Assembly (NCBI GenBank): GCA_040880585.1
Contig: JBBDID010000027.1
Coordinates: 1-28,481 of the forward strand
Length of the DNA stretch: 28,481 nucleotides
Source of the DNA: Paracrocinitomix sp040880585
GTDB lineage: Bacteria > Bacteroidota > Bacteroidia > Flavobacteriales_D > Crocinitomicaceae
Direction of reading: 5' to 3'
Of the stretch, positions 14,205 to 23,500 are shown one piece after another. Every line of letters starts with the position of its first letter. The stretch's first letter is position 1. Both the position numbers and the translations under genes were made by a program. The notes beneath the pieces were generated by a model that saw nothing but the letters and a program-made list of their open reading frames with translations, was not told where the DNA came from and did no database searches.

Positions 14205-16590
14205 CTTGTTCAGTACTTTTAATTTAAGCGCCCAAGAAGTTCAAATTACCAATGCAGCGACCCATAAACCTGTAAAAGGTGTTTTTATCTACTCATCTGA
14301 GCACACTTCAGGAGTAATTTCTGATGAAAAAGGAAAAGTTGATCTTTCTGAATTCAAAGATACTGAACTTCTTATTGTTAAGCACTTGCAGTATGAGCCG
14401 CTACAGATAAAAAAATCGGTTGCGGTGGTAGAAGGAATTCAAATTGTTGAAAAAGAAAATACGCTACCTATCGTTTATTTTGATCATCCATTGCGATATA
14501 GTGTAGATCAGGATGATGCAGCCGGACAGATGGAAACCATCTCCAGAGAGATTGTGAAGCTACAAAATCCGCCCACCTCAGCAGATATGCTTCAAAATAC
14601 CGGTAATGTTTTGGTTCAAAAATCTCAAGGCGGTGGTGGAAGTCCTATTATTAGGGGATTTGAAGCCAATAAACTACTTTTGGTCGTGGACGGTGTTCGA
14701 CTCAATAATGCCATCTACCGAAGCGGCCATTTACAAAGTGCTATTACCATTGACAATGCCGTGCTTGAGCAAACTGAGATCATCTACGGTCCATCCTCTT
14801 CACTTTACGGTAGTGATGCGCTGGGGGGAGTGATCCATTTTCACACCAAAGATCCTCAAATACTACGCAAAGACAGTACCTACTTTAACAGTAGCAGCTA
14901 TGTAAGGTACGGCACCAATAATAATGACTGGACCGGGCATTTTGATTTTTCAACCGGGAAAAAAAATTGGGGATTATTAAGTTCTGTTACTGCCAGCAGG
15001 TTTGGTGATATTGTAATGGGAAAAAATCGTATGCTTCACGGTGATGCAGATTGGGGATTACATCCCTATAAAGTGATACAAAATGATTTGGGCGATACTA
15101 TGGTGGCTAACGAGAACCCTTATTTGCAAGTGGGAAGCGGATATACACAAATCGATTTTTTGGAAAAATTTATTTATGCTCCTACAGATCGCCACAAAAT
15201 CACCTTCAATTTTCAATATTCCACTTCTTCACAAATCCAGCGCTATGATAAACTTACCGAATACAGTAATGGTGAATTACGCTTTGCTGAATGGTACTAT
15301 GGTCCGCAAAATCGCCTGTTCTCCCAATTAAAATTTGACTTCTCAAAAAATCCGGATCCCTCAAAAAAATCTTTTTACCAAAATGGTGTGCTCTCGCTAG
15401 CTTATCAACGAATTGATGAAGACAGGATCAGCCGAAGATTCCAAAATACCTTCAGGGAATACAATTTAGAAGACGTTCACGTACTATCTGCAAACCTTGA
15501 TTTTAATAAAATTTTCACCAAATCCCGTGCACTTTTTTACGGAGCAGAAATACAACACAATCTGGTTTATTCGACAGCTTATGCTGAAAACATACATTCT
15601 TCTGAGCGGCAAACCATCCCCACCCGTTATCCGGATGAAAGTAATTACCTGACTTCAGGCATCTATATTGAATACAAACAAAAATTTAGAAATAACACCA
15701 GCTTTACTACCGGTTTGAGATATTCTTTTGTTTCTGCCAACTCTCAATTCAAGGACACCTCTCTTTTGAGTTTGCCTTTTGAAAAAGTACAACTACGTAC
15801 TTCTGCCCCTTCCGGAAATATGGGATTTGTTTTCCGGCCGGATTCTCTGACACAGCTTCGGGTACTGGCAACAAGCGGATTCAGAGCGCCAAATGTTGAC
15901 GATTATGGAAAGGTATTTGAAAAATCCGGAAATACAGTGGTTCCGAATGATGATTTAAAACCGGAATATGCCATAGGGGGAGAATTTACTGTTGACCGTA
16001 CTTTTTGGAAAAACTTTATTCAACTTTCCGGTACCGTTTACGGCACTTATCTTTTCAACGCTATGGTGCAACGCGACTTTTCACTCAATGGGCAGGATTC
16101 TATCTTTTATGATGGACAGATGACCAAGATACAGGCGATCGTCAATACAGACCATGCTATTGTCTATGGCGCCAGTGCGAATATGCGGGTTAATTTCACC
16201 AAAGAACTGCGTTTTGATTACACCTATAATTACACACGGGGGACGGATTTATCAAACGATATTCCCCTAGAGCATATTCCCCCTCAATTTGGAAAGATCA
16301 GTTTGACTTATGCCAATAAAAGTATCAACACTGCTTTGTACACCTTTTATAATTTTAGAAAAACAGCAGCTGAATACGCGCCGGGTGGAGACAATATCGA
16401 TTTAACACCCAATGAAGAGGGAATCCCCCCCTGGTGGACACTCAACTACCGCATCAGCTATACATTTTTTGAACATTACGCCCTACAGTTTGCTGTAGAG
16501 AACATTCTTGACGTTCACTACCGGCAGTTTGCATCAGGTATTTCTGCCCCGGGTAGAAATTTCAGGTTCAGTTTAAAGGTTGATTTTTAA
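14116..16590 (+). CDS. TonB-dependent outer-membrane receptor
   Basis: An outer-membrane active transporter powered by TonB. From the ATG at 14116 there are 824 residues, but the signal peptide LFFVLSLFSTFNLSAQ lies at 25-40. A TTG at 14155 would give a standard 26-residue leader (MAKLKVFPYSK...), and I prefer that start. Domains: carboxypeptidase-regulatory-like (41-100), plug (about 138-245) with GGGGSPIIRGFEANKLLLVV and VDGVRLNNAIYRSGHLQ and YGPSSSLYGSDALGGVI, then the barrel, ending NFRFSLKVDF with the C-terminal Phe. The GSPIIRGFEAN/NNAIYRSGHLQ wording resembles haem/haemoglobin (HmuR-like) and related receptors, but substrate is uncertain. No SusD partner is present. It overlaps recO by 50-89 bases and the converging lipoprotein by four. 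Confidence 0.9.
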   Translation: MTCLNTIKLFLTTLAKLKVFPYSKLFFVLSLFSTFNLSAQEVQITNAATHKPVKGVFIYSSEHTSGVISDEKGKVDLSEFKDTELLIVKHLQYEPLQIKKSVAVVEGIQIVEKENTLPIVYFDHPLRYSVDQDDAAGQMETISREIVKLQNPPTSADMLQNTGNVLVQKSQGGGGSPIIRGFEANKLLLVVDGVRLNNAIYRSGHLQSAITIDNAVLEQTEIIYGPSSSLYGSDALGGVIHFHTKDPQILRKDSTYFNSSSYVRYGTNNNDWTGHFDFSTGKKNWGLLSSVTASRFGDIVMGKNRMLHGDADWGLHPYKVIQNDLGDTMVANENPYLQVGSGYTQIDFLEKFIYAPTDRHKITFNFQYSTSSQIQRYDKLTEYSNGELRFAEWYYGPQNRLFSQLKFDFSKNPDPSKKSFYQNGVLSLAYQRIDEDRISRRFQNTFREYNLEDVHVLSANLDFNKIFTKSRALFYGAEIQHNLVYSTAYAENIHSSERQTIPTRYPDESNYLTSGIYIEYKQKFRNNTSFTTGLRYSFVSANSQFKDTSLLSLPFEKVQLRTSAPSGNMGFVFRPDSLTQLRVLATSGFRAPNVDDYGKVFEKSGNTVVPNDDLKPEYAIGGEFTVDRTFWKNFIQLSGTVYGTYLFNAMVQRDFSLNGQDSIFYDGQMTKIQAIVNTDHAIVYGASANMRVNFTKELRFDYTYNYTRGTDLSNDIPLEHIPPQFGKISLTYANKSINTALYTFYNFRKTAAEYAPGGDNIDLTPNEEGIPPWWTLNYRISYTFFEHYALQFAVENILDVHYRQFASGISAPGRNFRFSLKVDF

Positions 16591-17441
16591 GCTTCCTTTT
16601 TTAGTGTGACAGTTCGTTCCATGGGGTTAAAAGGCGTCTGAACGACTTCTCCTTTTTCGTTGAGCAACTCTACTTTGAACTTATTTTCTCCCATGGGTAA
16701 TCCTTTCAATGTATAAGCTTGCCATTTTGCAATTATAAATTCTGCCTCCTCATTAATGGTTAAACGAACTTTGTTTCCTTCTTCATCCAGCTTAGTATTT
16801 ACCAGATAAAAATCAAACAACACTTCTTTTGTATCCTCCCCTGAATATGTCCCTTTTGGACGGCTGTAAAAAATATGCGGTGCGGTCAGGTCTATGCGCT
16901 TATCTTCAGCATTCCCCACCTTAAATTCAATCAAATCATACGCTTGCGGATTTTTAACTGATTCATGGTAAGAGCGTGAAAAGAAAGCCAGTGCCACATA
17001 ATGCCCCTCCTTGAGGTCAACTTCCACTTTTGGATCATAATGCGCCATATAGGGTTCATTGTTCAAAATAACGTGCATGTGTTGTCCTTTTGCACTATTG
17101 GCTAATCCTTTTTCTTTCGCATCTGAAGTTTGTACTCCCAATTGATAATCTTTTACATTCATTTCAATGGTTTGTTTCCCGGATTTCAGTTGATCTCCGC
17201 TTGAGATATTGGCAAAAGACAAAGCTGCCTTTTCAAAAGTTGGACTGTTCACCAAAGGGGTGATGGTAATTCCCTTATCCTCTACAGGCTCATCCAACAC
17301 AAGTTGCTGATTTTTATTCTCTACGATTTCATGGGGATGCTCCTTGTTATCAGAACTACTCTCTTCTTTGGTGCTTTCATTACAAGAAAGTACGATAAAT
17401 GTCAAGGTTAAAAGTAAAATAGTTCGTTTTCTCAATTGCAT
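16587..17441 (-). CDS. Predicted lipoprotein, function unknown
   Basis: A 284-residue protein with a lipoprotein signal peptide: RTILLLTLTFIVLSC with the lipidated Cys at 20, then a charged Ser/Glu/Lys-rich linker to about 50. The mature part appears all-beta. Notable stretches are KGQHMHVILNNEPYMAHYD (about 119-137), whose HMHV with downstream NEPY recalls small periplasmic domains with a conserved HxHV strand, and HYVALAFFSRSYHESVK. I do not recognise a named family with certainty; similar proteins in Flavobacteriia carry unsupported names such as phosphopeptide-binding protein. It converges on the TonB-dependent receptor with a four-base overlap at the stops. A periplasm-facing or surface lipoprotein is the safest statement. 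Confidence 0.7.
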   Translation of the reverse strand: MQLRKRTILLLTLTFIVLSCNESTKEESSSDNKEHPHEIVENKNQQLVLDEPVEDKGITITPLVNSPTFEKAALSFANISSGDQLKSGKQTIEMNVKDYQLGVQTSDAKEKGLANSAKGQHMHVILNNEPYMAHYDPKVEVDLKEGHYVALAFFSRSYHESVKNPQAYDLIEFKVGNAEDKRIDLTAPHIFYSRPKGTYSGEDTKEVLFDFYLVNTKLDEEGNKVRLTINEEAEFIIAKWQAYTLKGLPMGENKFKVELLNEKGEVVQTPFNPMERTVTLKKEA

Positions 17442-17552
17442 AATTTGGTCTTTTTTTATAAATAAATTCAGTTATTATAAGATAACTAAATGTCTCTGAA
17501 AAACAAACTTTCCCTTTAGAAAACCACGGTTGATCCTTTCAAACAAATCAAA

Positions 17553-17576
17553 CAAAAAAGGGAACCGAAGTTCCCT
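17553..17576 (-). terminator. Rho-independent terminator of the M43 protease gene
   Basis: On the minus strand AGGGAAC, loop TTCG, GTTCCCT is followed at once by a T-run (TTTTTTGTTTG). The seven-pair GC-containing stem with a stable tetraloop lies 32 bases past the stop at 17608. This is the best intrinsic terminator in the window. Confidence 0.9.
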
Positions 17577-17607
17577 CTTGTAATGCGATAAGAAAAGCAA
17601 TTAACCT

Positions 17608-20595
17608 TTATCTCAAAATAATCTTTTTACTCACCTTTTCATCTTCTGACTGAATGCTGATAAAATAAACTCCAGAAGCCATTCCATTCAGGTCAAAATT
17701 GATGGTTTGATTTGAAACTTCTTTGAATGAATTAAAGAACACCCTTTCACCAATTACATTCAGAATTTCAATATCCATATTTTTGATTGTATTGAACTTA
17801 ACGACCAACTGAAACTCTCCATTTGTCGGGTTCGGGAATATCTCCAAAGCTGTCATTAAAGATTGTCCTATAGTGGATGAAGAATCAACTGTTAGTGTCA
17901 CACTTTTGTCAGCACTACAGCCTGCCCCATCCGTCACGCTACATTCATAAGTAGTTGTAACAGCCGGTGCGACCGTAATCGTTTGGGTCGTTCCGATTTG
18001 TATCGGTCCACCGCCATCATTCTCATACCAAATCCATGATGTACCTCCTGAGACTGTTAAATCTGTTGATGTTGACGGAGCGATTGTTTGATCCGGTGTT
18101 ATGGTCGGATTAAAGCTGTTCTGATTGCCTACAGTTACCGTTCCGGTGACCTCACAATTGTCATTATCACTTAATATATACTGATAATCTGTTGCGATCA
18201 AGCCAGTATAATTTCCGGTAGTTTCAATTGTTGTCCCATTATTAATTGAATAATTATAGGGGCCGCCATTACCGCCGGTAATTATTATCTCAATTTCCCC
18301 ATCCGCTGCAATACAATTTTCATCTGTCACATTAAAGGAAGGTTGCATAGGAGGGTTCACAGTAAGATTAAACGGGCCGTCAGTATCTGTCATACAAGAG
18401 CCATCAACTTCTAATTCAATTGTCCAGCTACCTTCTGTGAAATCAGTTGTGGTTAAGTTCCCTTGATCGTAGAAAGAATCATTTGTTCCATCTGAAATAT
18501 CCCAAAAATAACTATTTGCATTGGTGGAGCTATAAGCATTCATGGTAACACTCATCCCTTCACAGGTAACATTGTCTGGCCATGCTGCTGTCGCTGTAGG
18601 GGCAGGACCTGTTGAGGTTAACACATCCAGAATCAGTGAACAATCCGGGTTTGATGTGAAAAAGTTAGTCGCTGACCCCCAAACGTAATTGACAGAAAGC
18701 AATGGTTCATACCCTTGTATCCATGTACTGCTTGGACCCGAAGGCCGGTCGCTGAAGTTAGTAGTAGCAAAGAGCACCGTATCATCCATTGTATTGGTAT
18801 CATACTCCAGTTCGCAACCTACCCAGAATTCACCGTTTACCGGTACCGGTGTAGCAAAATCAATCGTGTTCCAAAAGCCAGCATTTAAATCTGAAATAGG
18901 TACAATTTGAGAACCCAGAACAATTCCGGGACCAGGGGTTGCCCCATTATTTGACCACACCTTAAAGATAACATTATTTGCAGCTCCGATATCATCTGCC
19001 TGATAAACCGGCAAGTACAATCTCCGCACTTCTGTTGCAGAGCTTACAAAAAAACTGTCTGCCAAATGCATCAACTGAAAAGGGTTAGCTCCGGGAGGAA
19101 TATAAACATGTCCGGGGTAATATCCGTCAGCACCGGTAATTGAATACGCTGTCATATTTCCTTGTTCAGTTGCTGTATAATTTCTTAGGGTATCACAATC
19201 CGTTGTGCCTCCACCGGATGCTACTACGTTGATGTAATTTGTTTTTACCTCATCATCACTTCCGTATGGGTTTTGAGCCGTAAGAGTAACTGTATAAACG
19301 CCTGCTGTAGGAAATTGAATGGTTGGGTGCTGTGAATTGGCAGATGTACCTCCTAAATATACTTCATTTGCTGTTGGCGTTATTGACCAACTCCAGGCAG
19401 TAGGGTAATTTGTTGATAGATCAGTAAAGTTAATTGATCCTCCTTCTACTACTGAAGTAATATCAGCTACAAAGTCAGCCACCGGTGGTTGAGGATTTAC
19501 AGGAGTACAAGCATCTGAACTCTGCAAACTCAAACGAGAACCGTTAAGTACTGCTGTCATTAATCCGGCCTGATCTGAAGTAAACATCACTGTACAGTTT
19601 GAATAATCCATATAATTTTCATACTGTGTTTCAATACTTGAACAGGTTTGTTGTGATCCTGAACAAGAGCCGGTATAATCAAATGAAGGGCCGGCTGTAT
19701 TGGGAGTGTCATTTAGCCCATCATCTGCAGAACAACCCGAAGATTGATTTGAATCACCCCAGGTATGTGACAATCCCAAAAAGTGACCCAATTCATGTGT
19801 TAACACACGATTCGTTGGTGGCATACCTAAATTATAATCAATTACAACTCCATCAATAGATGCGGGCGGTAAGGTAGAGACGGTTGGTTTATACGCATAT
19901 CCTGCTGTTCCAGATGATGCGCCGTTTGTGATATCACAAATCCATACATTCACATAATTGTTTCTATCCCACGGTTCTGTTCCGGTGTTTCCACTGGTTG
20001 AACTCTTCATCTTATTCGTCTCGTTATTCGGATCATAATAATCTTCAGTAGTCGCTACGCGGTGAATTCCTAATTCTGCTAACTGTTGACCGGTAGGGTC
20101 TTTTTGTGCTAAACAAAACTCAATATCTGCGTCAACGGCTGTCCATCCAAAACCCGTTCTTAAGTCACCTACATCAGAATTTGTTGCAGAAAAATCTTCA
20201 TTCACCGCATCCAACAATGCATTAATTGCTGCTTCTGAGACATTTTCAGCCGGATTATTCGGATTGTGTACCACATGAAAAATAATGGGAATGGTATAAG
20301 TTGCCCGTTCTCCATGGTTTTGATGTGCCAAATGATTTCCGTAAGTTTCTTCGGATTTATATTGCTGATCAATTCCGTATGACTGTACCCATTCATTGGT
20401 TAAAGCATCCGACAAACAATGTTCTCCATCATGCTGATGGTTTAAATCCGGTGATAGATTATATACTGTTCCGGTAGATTCTTTTTTAATAGTTGCCAGT
20501 TTTTCACCACCCGACTTCAGTACCTGCCCATAAGTAAAGGATACTTGAAACACTAAAAAAATACAAGCTGTTAATAGAGTAACTGTTTTTTTCAT
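17608..20595 (-). CDS. Secreted M43 (pappalysin-like) metalloprotease with PKD domain and T9SS sorting tail
   Basis: A 995-residue secreted zinc peptidase. A signal peptide (1-23) and propeptide (to about 100) precede the catalytic domain (about 100-350). This has the extended zinc motif HELGHFLGLSH (267-277; His267, His271, His277, catalytic Glu268) and a Met-turn at YMDYS (328-332), the M43B arrangement. A PKD domain follows (about 372-460, ADFVADITSVVEGGSINFTD). Next come a beta-rich region of unknown type (about 465-655), another PKD-like module, an SprB-like module (NVTDENCIAADGEIEI) and an Ig-like module. The end is a type A T9SS sorting domain (about 920-995: LEIFPNPTNGEFQL, MASGVYFI, KKIILR). 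Export through the T9SS is expected. A TTTG-N19-TAATTTAG promoter and strong terminator make it a single-gene unit. Substrates unknown. Confidence 0.92.
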   Translation of the reverse strand: MKKTVTLLTACIFLVFQVSFTYGQVLKSGGEKLATIKKESTGTVYNLSPDLNHQHDGEHCLSDALTNEWVQSYGIDQQYKSEETYGNHLAHQNHGERATYTIPIIFHVVHNPNNPAENVSEAAINALLDAVNEDFSATNSDVGDLRTGFGWTAVDADIEFCLAQKDPTGQQLAELGIHRVATTEDYYDPNNETNKMKSSTSGNTGTEPWDRNNYVNVWICDITNGASSGTAGYAYKPTVSTLPPASIDGVVIDYNLGMPPTNRVLTHELGHFLGLSHTWGDSNQSSGCSADDGLNDTPNTAGPSFDYTGSCSGSQQTCSSIETQYENYMDYSNCTVMFTSDQAGLMTAVLNGSRLSLQSSDACTPVNPQPPVADFVADITSVVEGGSINFTDLSTNYPTAWSWSITPTANEVYLGGTSANSQHPTIQFPTAGVYTVTLTAQNPYGSDDEVKTNYINVVASGGGTTDCDTLRNYTATEQGNMTAYSITGADGYYPGHVYIPPGANPFQLMHLADSFFVSSATEVRRLYLPVYQADDIGAANNVIFKVWSNNGATPGPGIVLGSQIVPISDLNAGFWNTIDFATPVPVNGEFWVGCELEYDTNTMDDTVLFATTNFSDRPSGPSSTWIQGYEPLLSVNYVWGSATNFFTSNPDCSLILDVLTSTGPAPTATAAWPDNVTCEGMSVTMNAYSSTNANSYFWDISDGTNDSFYDQGNLTTTDFTEGSWTIELEVDGSCMTDTDGPFNLTVNPPMQPSFNVTDENCIAADGEIEIIITGGNGGPYNYSINNGTTIETTGNYTGLIATDYQYILSDNDNCEVTGTVTVGNQNSFNPTITPDQTIAPSTSTDLTVSGGTSWIWYENDGGGPIQIGTTQTITVAPAVTTTYECSVTDGAGCSADKSVTLTVDSSSTIGQSLMTALEIFPNPTNGEFQLVVKFNTIKNMDIEILNVIGERVFFNSFKEVSNQTINFDLNGMASGVYFISIQSEDEKVSKKIILR

Positions 20596-20617
20596 TTTAT
20601 TCGTTTTTTGGTAACAC

Positions 20618-20648
20618 CTAAATTAAACAATTCTGTGAAACCAACAAA
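20618..20648 (-). promoter_or_regulatory. Promoter of the M43 protease gene
   Basis: On the minus strand TTTG (20648-20645), a 19-base spacer and TAATTTAG (20625-20618) fit the Bacteroidota -33/-7 pattern TTTG-N19/21-TAnnTTTG with one mismatch. The leader to the ATG at 20595 would be about 20 bases. Confidence 0.65.
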
Positions 20649-20847
20649 TAAAATTCTTAATATGGACTGTATAACAGTCAGGCACAGTAGTTTGTGAAAA
20701 AATATACATCAGATATTTCAATCCGTTCAACACTATTCAGGGAAGCACATTTGACACTTCTCTTATTTCTGTATTCTACAATGTAGATAAAGGGGCATGG
20801 CTTCATATATCCGATTCCAAAACCAAATATCGTTTTACTTTCAAGAT

Positions 20848-22077
20848 TTACTGCATATTCAGTTTTTTCTTTAACTCATCTGAAATGGCATCTTTATGAA
20901 GATAGATGTTGATGGTTTTGTATTTAAAGTAGGCTTCAGAAGCGTAAAAATATCCGTCGCAATCATTGTAAGATGTTCCCCATGAATTCTTCACCAACAA
21001 GTAATTGGTTCCTTTTTGATCTTTGTATAATCCCACTGCGTGCATTCCGTGATCATCTGTAGTTTGCTTGGCATCATACGCTTTTTGTCGTTTTTCTTGT
21101 GTGATTTCGTCTTCTTTTACGGGTTCCATAAAGCAAGATGCCGTTTTATCAGCTCCGGCATCCGAATAGTTTTTGTTATCACTTCCACTGACAAAAATGG
21201 TTGATTTATCTTCCGGAACAACAGCTAAAGCCGATCGAAAACTGAAATAGTCTTCAGAGACATCTGCTCCCCATGCAAACGAATACCCTTCTTTTAGAGC
21301 ATATTCAGCAGCTCCCCACAAATCCTCCAAAGGGACATTGTAAGAACTTCCCCAAGCCCAATTATCTGCAATTGCCAGTTGGCAGGTGGTATACCAGGGG
21401 TGATTACTGAAAGAAGTGAGGGACACATAATCATCCATATTTAAGCCCAACTCATCCCGATAAGAAATAGGCGTATATTCTTTTCCCTTTACTTTAAACT
21501 TCATCTCCTCAATATTCTCAGGAATTTCACCCAGATAGGCGTTGAGAATTCCACGGATGGCTTTTCTCCATGCAGCTGTCATACCTTCGTCCTCATCCAT
21601 TTCTTTTCTTGCATTCATCAAACCTTTCATTGCACCTTTCAAAACCTCAGCCATTTCTGCATGGGTGTGTTTATCACTGCCATAATTCAAGCCGGTATAC
21701 ACTTCGTTGGGTACAACTCCGTATCTTCTAATCACCCATGGGATGTCATGGAAAGCACCTCCTTCATCAAAATTGGTATTTCCATCCGTTCTGTAATACT
21801 TATCTGCCTTTCCTAAATAAGCGTGGTAGACGATAAACATTTCTGATAAAACGGGCATTTTTTTTCCCATTCTATCCAACTCAGTTTCAAAAAAAGAAAG
21901 CGCTGAAAAACTCCAACAGGTTCCGGTCCATCCTTGAGATTCTACGGGTGTTGCATCCAGATGAACAACTTCTTTAAACTCATACTTACTGCCCTCTTTG
22001 TTAGTTACATTGGCCTTTTGCGCAAAGGTGCAAAGCGATATCAGTACAGTTAACAGAATGGAGAACGTTTTTTTCAT
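20848..22077 (-). CDS. Secreted aminopeptidase C/bleomycin-hydrolase-like C1 cysteine peptidase
   Basis: A 409-residue papain-fold peptidase resembling PepC/bleomycin hydrolase. The oxyanion Gln48 and nucleophile Cys54 stand in SQGWTGTCWSFSALSFFETE; the catalytic His346 is in DDHGMHAVGLY and Asn364 in LLVKNSWGTSYND. MSEMFIVYHAYLGKADKY-like (VLSEMFIVYHAYLGKADKYY, 76-95) is a further PepC feature. Cytosolic PepC has no leader and is about 440 residues, whereas this protein starts with a signal peptide (MKKTFSILLTVLISLCTFAQ) and has no T9SS tail, so a periplasmic location is likely. Bacteroidota have several such exported forms. The gene has its own promoter (22101-22132). Confidence 0.88.
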   Translation of the reverse strand: MKKTFSILLTVLISLCTFAQKANVTNKEGSKYEFKEVVHLDATPVESQGWTGTCWSFSALSFFETELDRMGKKMPVLSEMFIVYHAYLGKADKYYRTDGNTNFDEGGAFHDIPWVIRRYGVVPNEVYTGLNYGSDKHTHAEMAEVLKGAMKGLMNARKEMDEDEGMTAAWRKAIRGILNAYLGEIPENIEEMKFKVKGKEYTPISYRDELGLNMDDYVSLTSFSNHPWYTTCQLAIADNWAWGSSYNVPLEDLWGAAEYALKEGYSFAWGADVSEDYFSFRSALAVVPEDKSTIFVSGSDNKNYSDAGADKTASCFMEPVKEDEITQEKRQKAYDAKQTTDDHGMHAVGLYKDQKGTNYLLVKNSWGTSYNDCDGYFYASEAYFKYKTINIYLHKDAISDELKKKLNMQ

Positions 22078-22100
22078 GATTCAATTTTTTTATAAGTCGC

Positions 22101-22132
22101 TAAATTTAGTAATTGCAAATGAGAATTTGCAA
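22101..22132 (-). promoter_or_regulatory. Promoter of the PepC-like gene with overlapping dyad
   Basis: On the minus strand TTG (22132-22130), a 21-base spacer and TAAATTTA (22108-22101, one mismatch to TAnnTTTG) precede the ATG by 24 bases. A perfect 8-base inverted repeat TTGCAAAT/ATTTGCAA with GAGA between (22113-22132) covers the -33 region and spacer, suitable as an operator. It may instead be a stem at the 3' end of the upstream HU-SPOR transcript. Confidence 0.5.
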
Positions 22133-22188
22133 GAGAAAGTGTGTTGGATGTAATTATTTTAGGATAAATCAGAAAAATACGGAGCTGT

Positions 22189-23385
22189 TTATTTTTTCAA
22201 TATCCAACCGGATTGTCCTGAATTTTTGAATTTTTCAAGTGCATCTTTCGCATCTCTGCGGTTTTTGAATCCTCCTGCGGTCACACGGTGTAATCCATTA
22301 GAGCGATCTAGTATTGCAGCTGAATATCCTTTTGATTGCAAATCTGATATTTTATTCAAAGCATTTTTCTTCACTGAAAAACAACCACTTATGATATGGT
22401 ATTTACCACTTATCTCAGTGTTTCCAAAATCCTCTGTTTCGTTTGTTGTTTCTTTGAGAAGAACCGGCACATAAAAATCATCCGTCACCTCAAAGTTGTA
22501 CACCTCTGACTGGATGTTTTCAGTCAATTCATCCCAGTTTTTGGCTAAGTCAGTAAAAATTGTATCAAGAGGAGCAGAACGTTTTGAATAGACTTTTTGT
22601 TTTTGTTTTTGTATCGGATTAAAATCCGAGAATTGAATACTCTTTGTTTCTAAGGCATCTGTCTCCATGGGTATCCAGTAGGAATAAAAGAGAATGGGAA
22701 CAATCGCTGCTGCTGCGGTATATTTCAATACTGTCCAAAGTGGGTGAGTTTTGTGAGGAACAGATTCTTGTTGAACAAGTGTTTGTTCTTCTTTTACCTC
22801 TGAAATTTCTTCTGTGGTATTTAACTGAATGTTCTCCTGCTTTTTCTTTTGTTGATCAACTTTAGGAAGCACTTCTTTTTCAGAGGCCTTGTTTTCTTTC
22901 TTTACCGCTTGAATAACGGTACGCTTTTCTTCTTTTTCAAGCGTTTCAGTCACCTTCTCCGATTCTTTCGCTGTAAAGGAAACAAAATCAATAGAAGACA
23001 GGCCGTAAGCTTCCAACAATAAATTCACATCACGTGATTGTTCAAAGTGAATCGTTCCGTTTTCTTGATATAAAAATCCGATCTCTCCTATTTCAACCCG
23101 GCCACCTTCAGAAATAGCAGTGATCCAATTTTCAACTCGTTCAGCAATTAGCTGTAAAGCCTGCGGATAATCAACTTCAATTTTTTGGGCTACATAATTC
23201 CCCAATAAACCGTCATTTGAAATCAAATGCGGATTAAACAATACACTTTTTGAAGGCGGGTGAATTTTGTTCCGAAAACGATCAATCTCTGCGGATTTAT
23301 AATTGGCAACGAAACCACCAAAGCTTGGTACCACTACACAATCGTGTCGGCGCAATAAATCTGCTATGTATTTTTCAAGTTCCAT
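22189..23385 (-). CDS. HU-CCDC81 and SPOR domain membrane protein
   Basis: A 398-residue protein from the ATG at 23385. An upstream in-frame TTG (23397) overlaps the promoter box and is unlikely. Residues 1-60 (MELEKYIADLLRRHDCVVVP, SFGGFVANY, FNPHLISNDG) and about 61-138 match the paired bacterial HU-CCDC81 domains, relatives of the DNA-binding HU fold. A charged linker rich in Lys, Glu and Gln (140-212) precedes one membrane helix (about 216-237). A periplasmic part ends in a SPOR domain (328-398: YHIISGCFSVKKNAL, GLHRVTAGGFKNRRDA). SPOR domains bind denuded peptidoglycan at division sites. The layout puts the HU-like part in the cytoplasm and the SPOR in the periplasm; a link between nucleoid and septal wall is inference. 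Conserved in Bacteroidota but poorly studied. Confidence 0.87.
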   Translation of the reverse strand: MELEKYIADLLRRHDCVVVPSFGGFVANYKSAEIDRFRNKIHPPSKSVLFNPHLISNDGLLGNYVAQKIEVDYPQALQLIAERVENWITAISEGGRVEIGEIGFLYQENGTIHFEQSRDVNLLLEAYGLSSIDFVSFTAKESEKVTETLEKEEKRTVIQAVKKENKASEKEVLPKVDQQKKKQENIQLNTTEEISEVKEEQTLVQQESVPHKTHPLWTVLKYTAAAAIVPILFYSYWIPMETDALETKSIQFSDFNPIQKQKQKVYSKRSAPLDTIFTDLAKNWDELTENIQSEVYNFEVTDDFYVPVLLKETTNETEDFGNTEISGKYHIISGCFSVKKNALNKISDLQSKGYSAAILDRSNGLHRVTAGGFKNRRDAKDALEKFKNSGQSGWILKK

Positions 23386-23394
23386 GGTGTACCA

Positions 23395-23402
23395 CAAAGG
23401 TA
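23395..23402 (-). promoter_or_regulatory. -7 promoter box for the HU-SPOR gene
   Basis: The minus strand reads TACCTTTG, an exact TAnnTTTG match, ending 9 bases before the ATG at 23385. It supports that ATG over the earlier in-frame TTG. No -33 TTTG at 19-21 bases. Confidence 0.5.
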
Positions 23403-23500
23403 TTAACTTCTTGCCAATATTTTACGAAAAAACAGCTATTCGGTTACGTCTTATCCTAATTCAACTGTGAAAAAGCGATTTATTAAAATACAACAGCCGC

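Noticed and set aside
20675..20920. Plus-strand frame opposite the PepC end (NPFNTIQGSTFDTSLISVFY...)
   Set aside because: It reads protein-like for about 50 residues but has no start codon, runs antisense into the PepC coding end and matches no family I know.
23398..23500. Possible terminator after gldC (AAGCG ... CGCTTTTT)
   Set aside because: The stem is only five pairs with a loop of over 20 bases.
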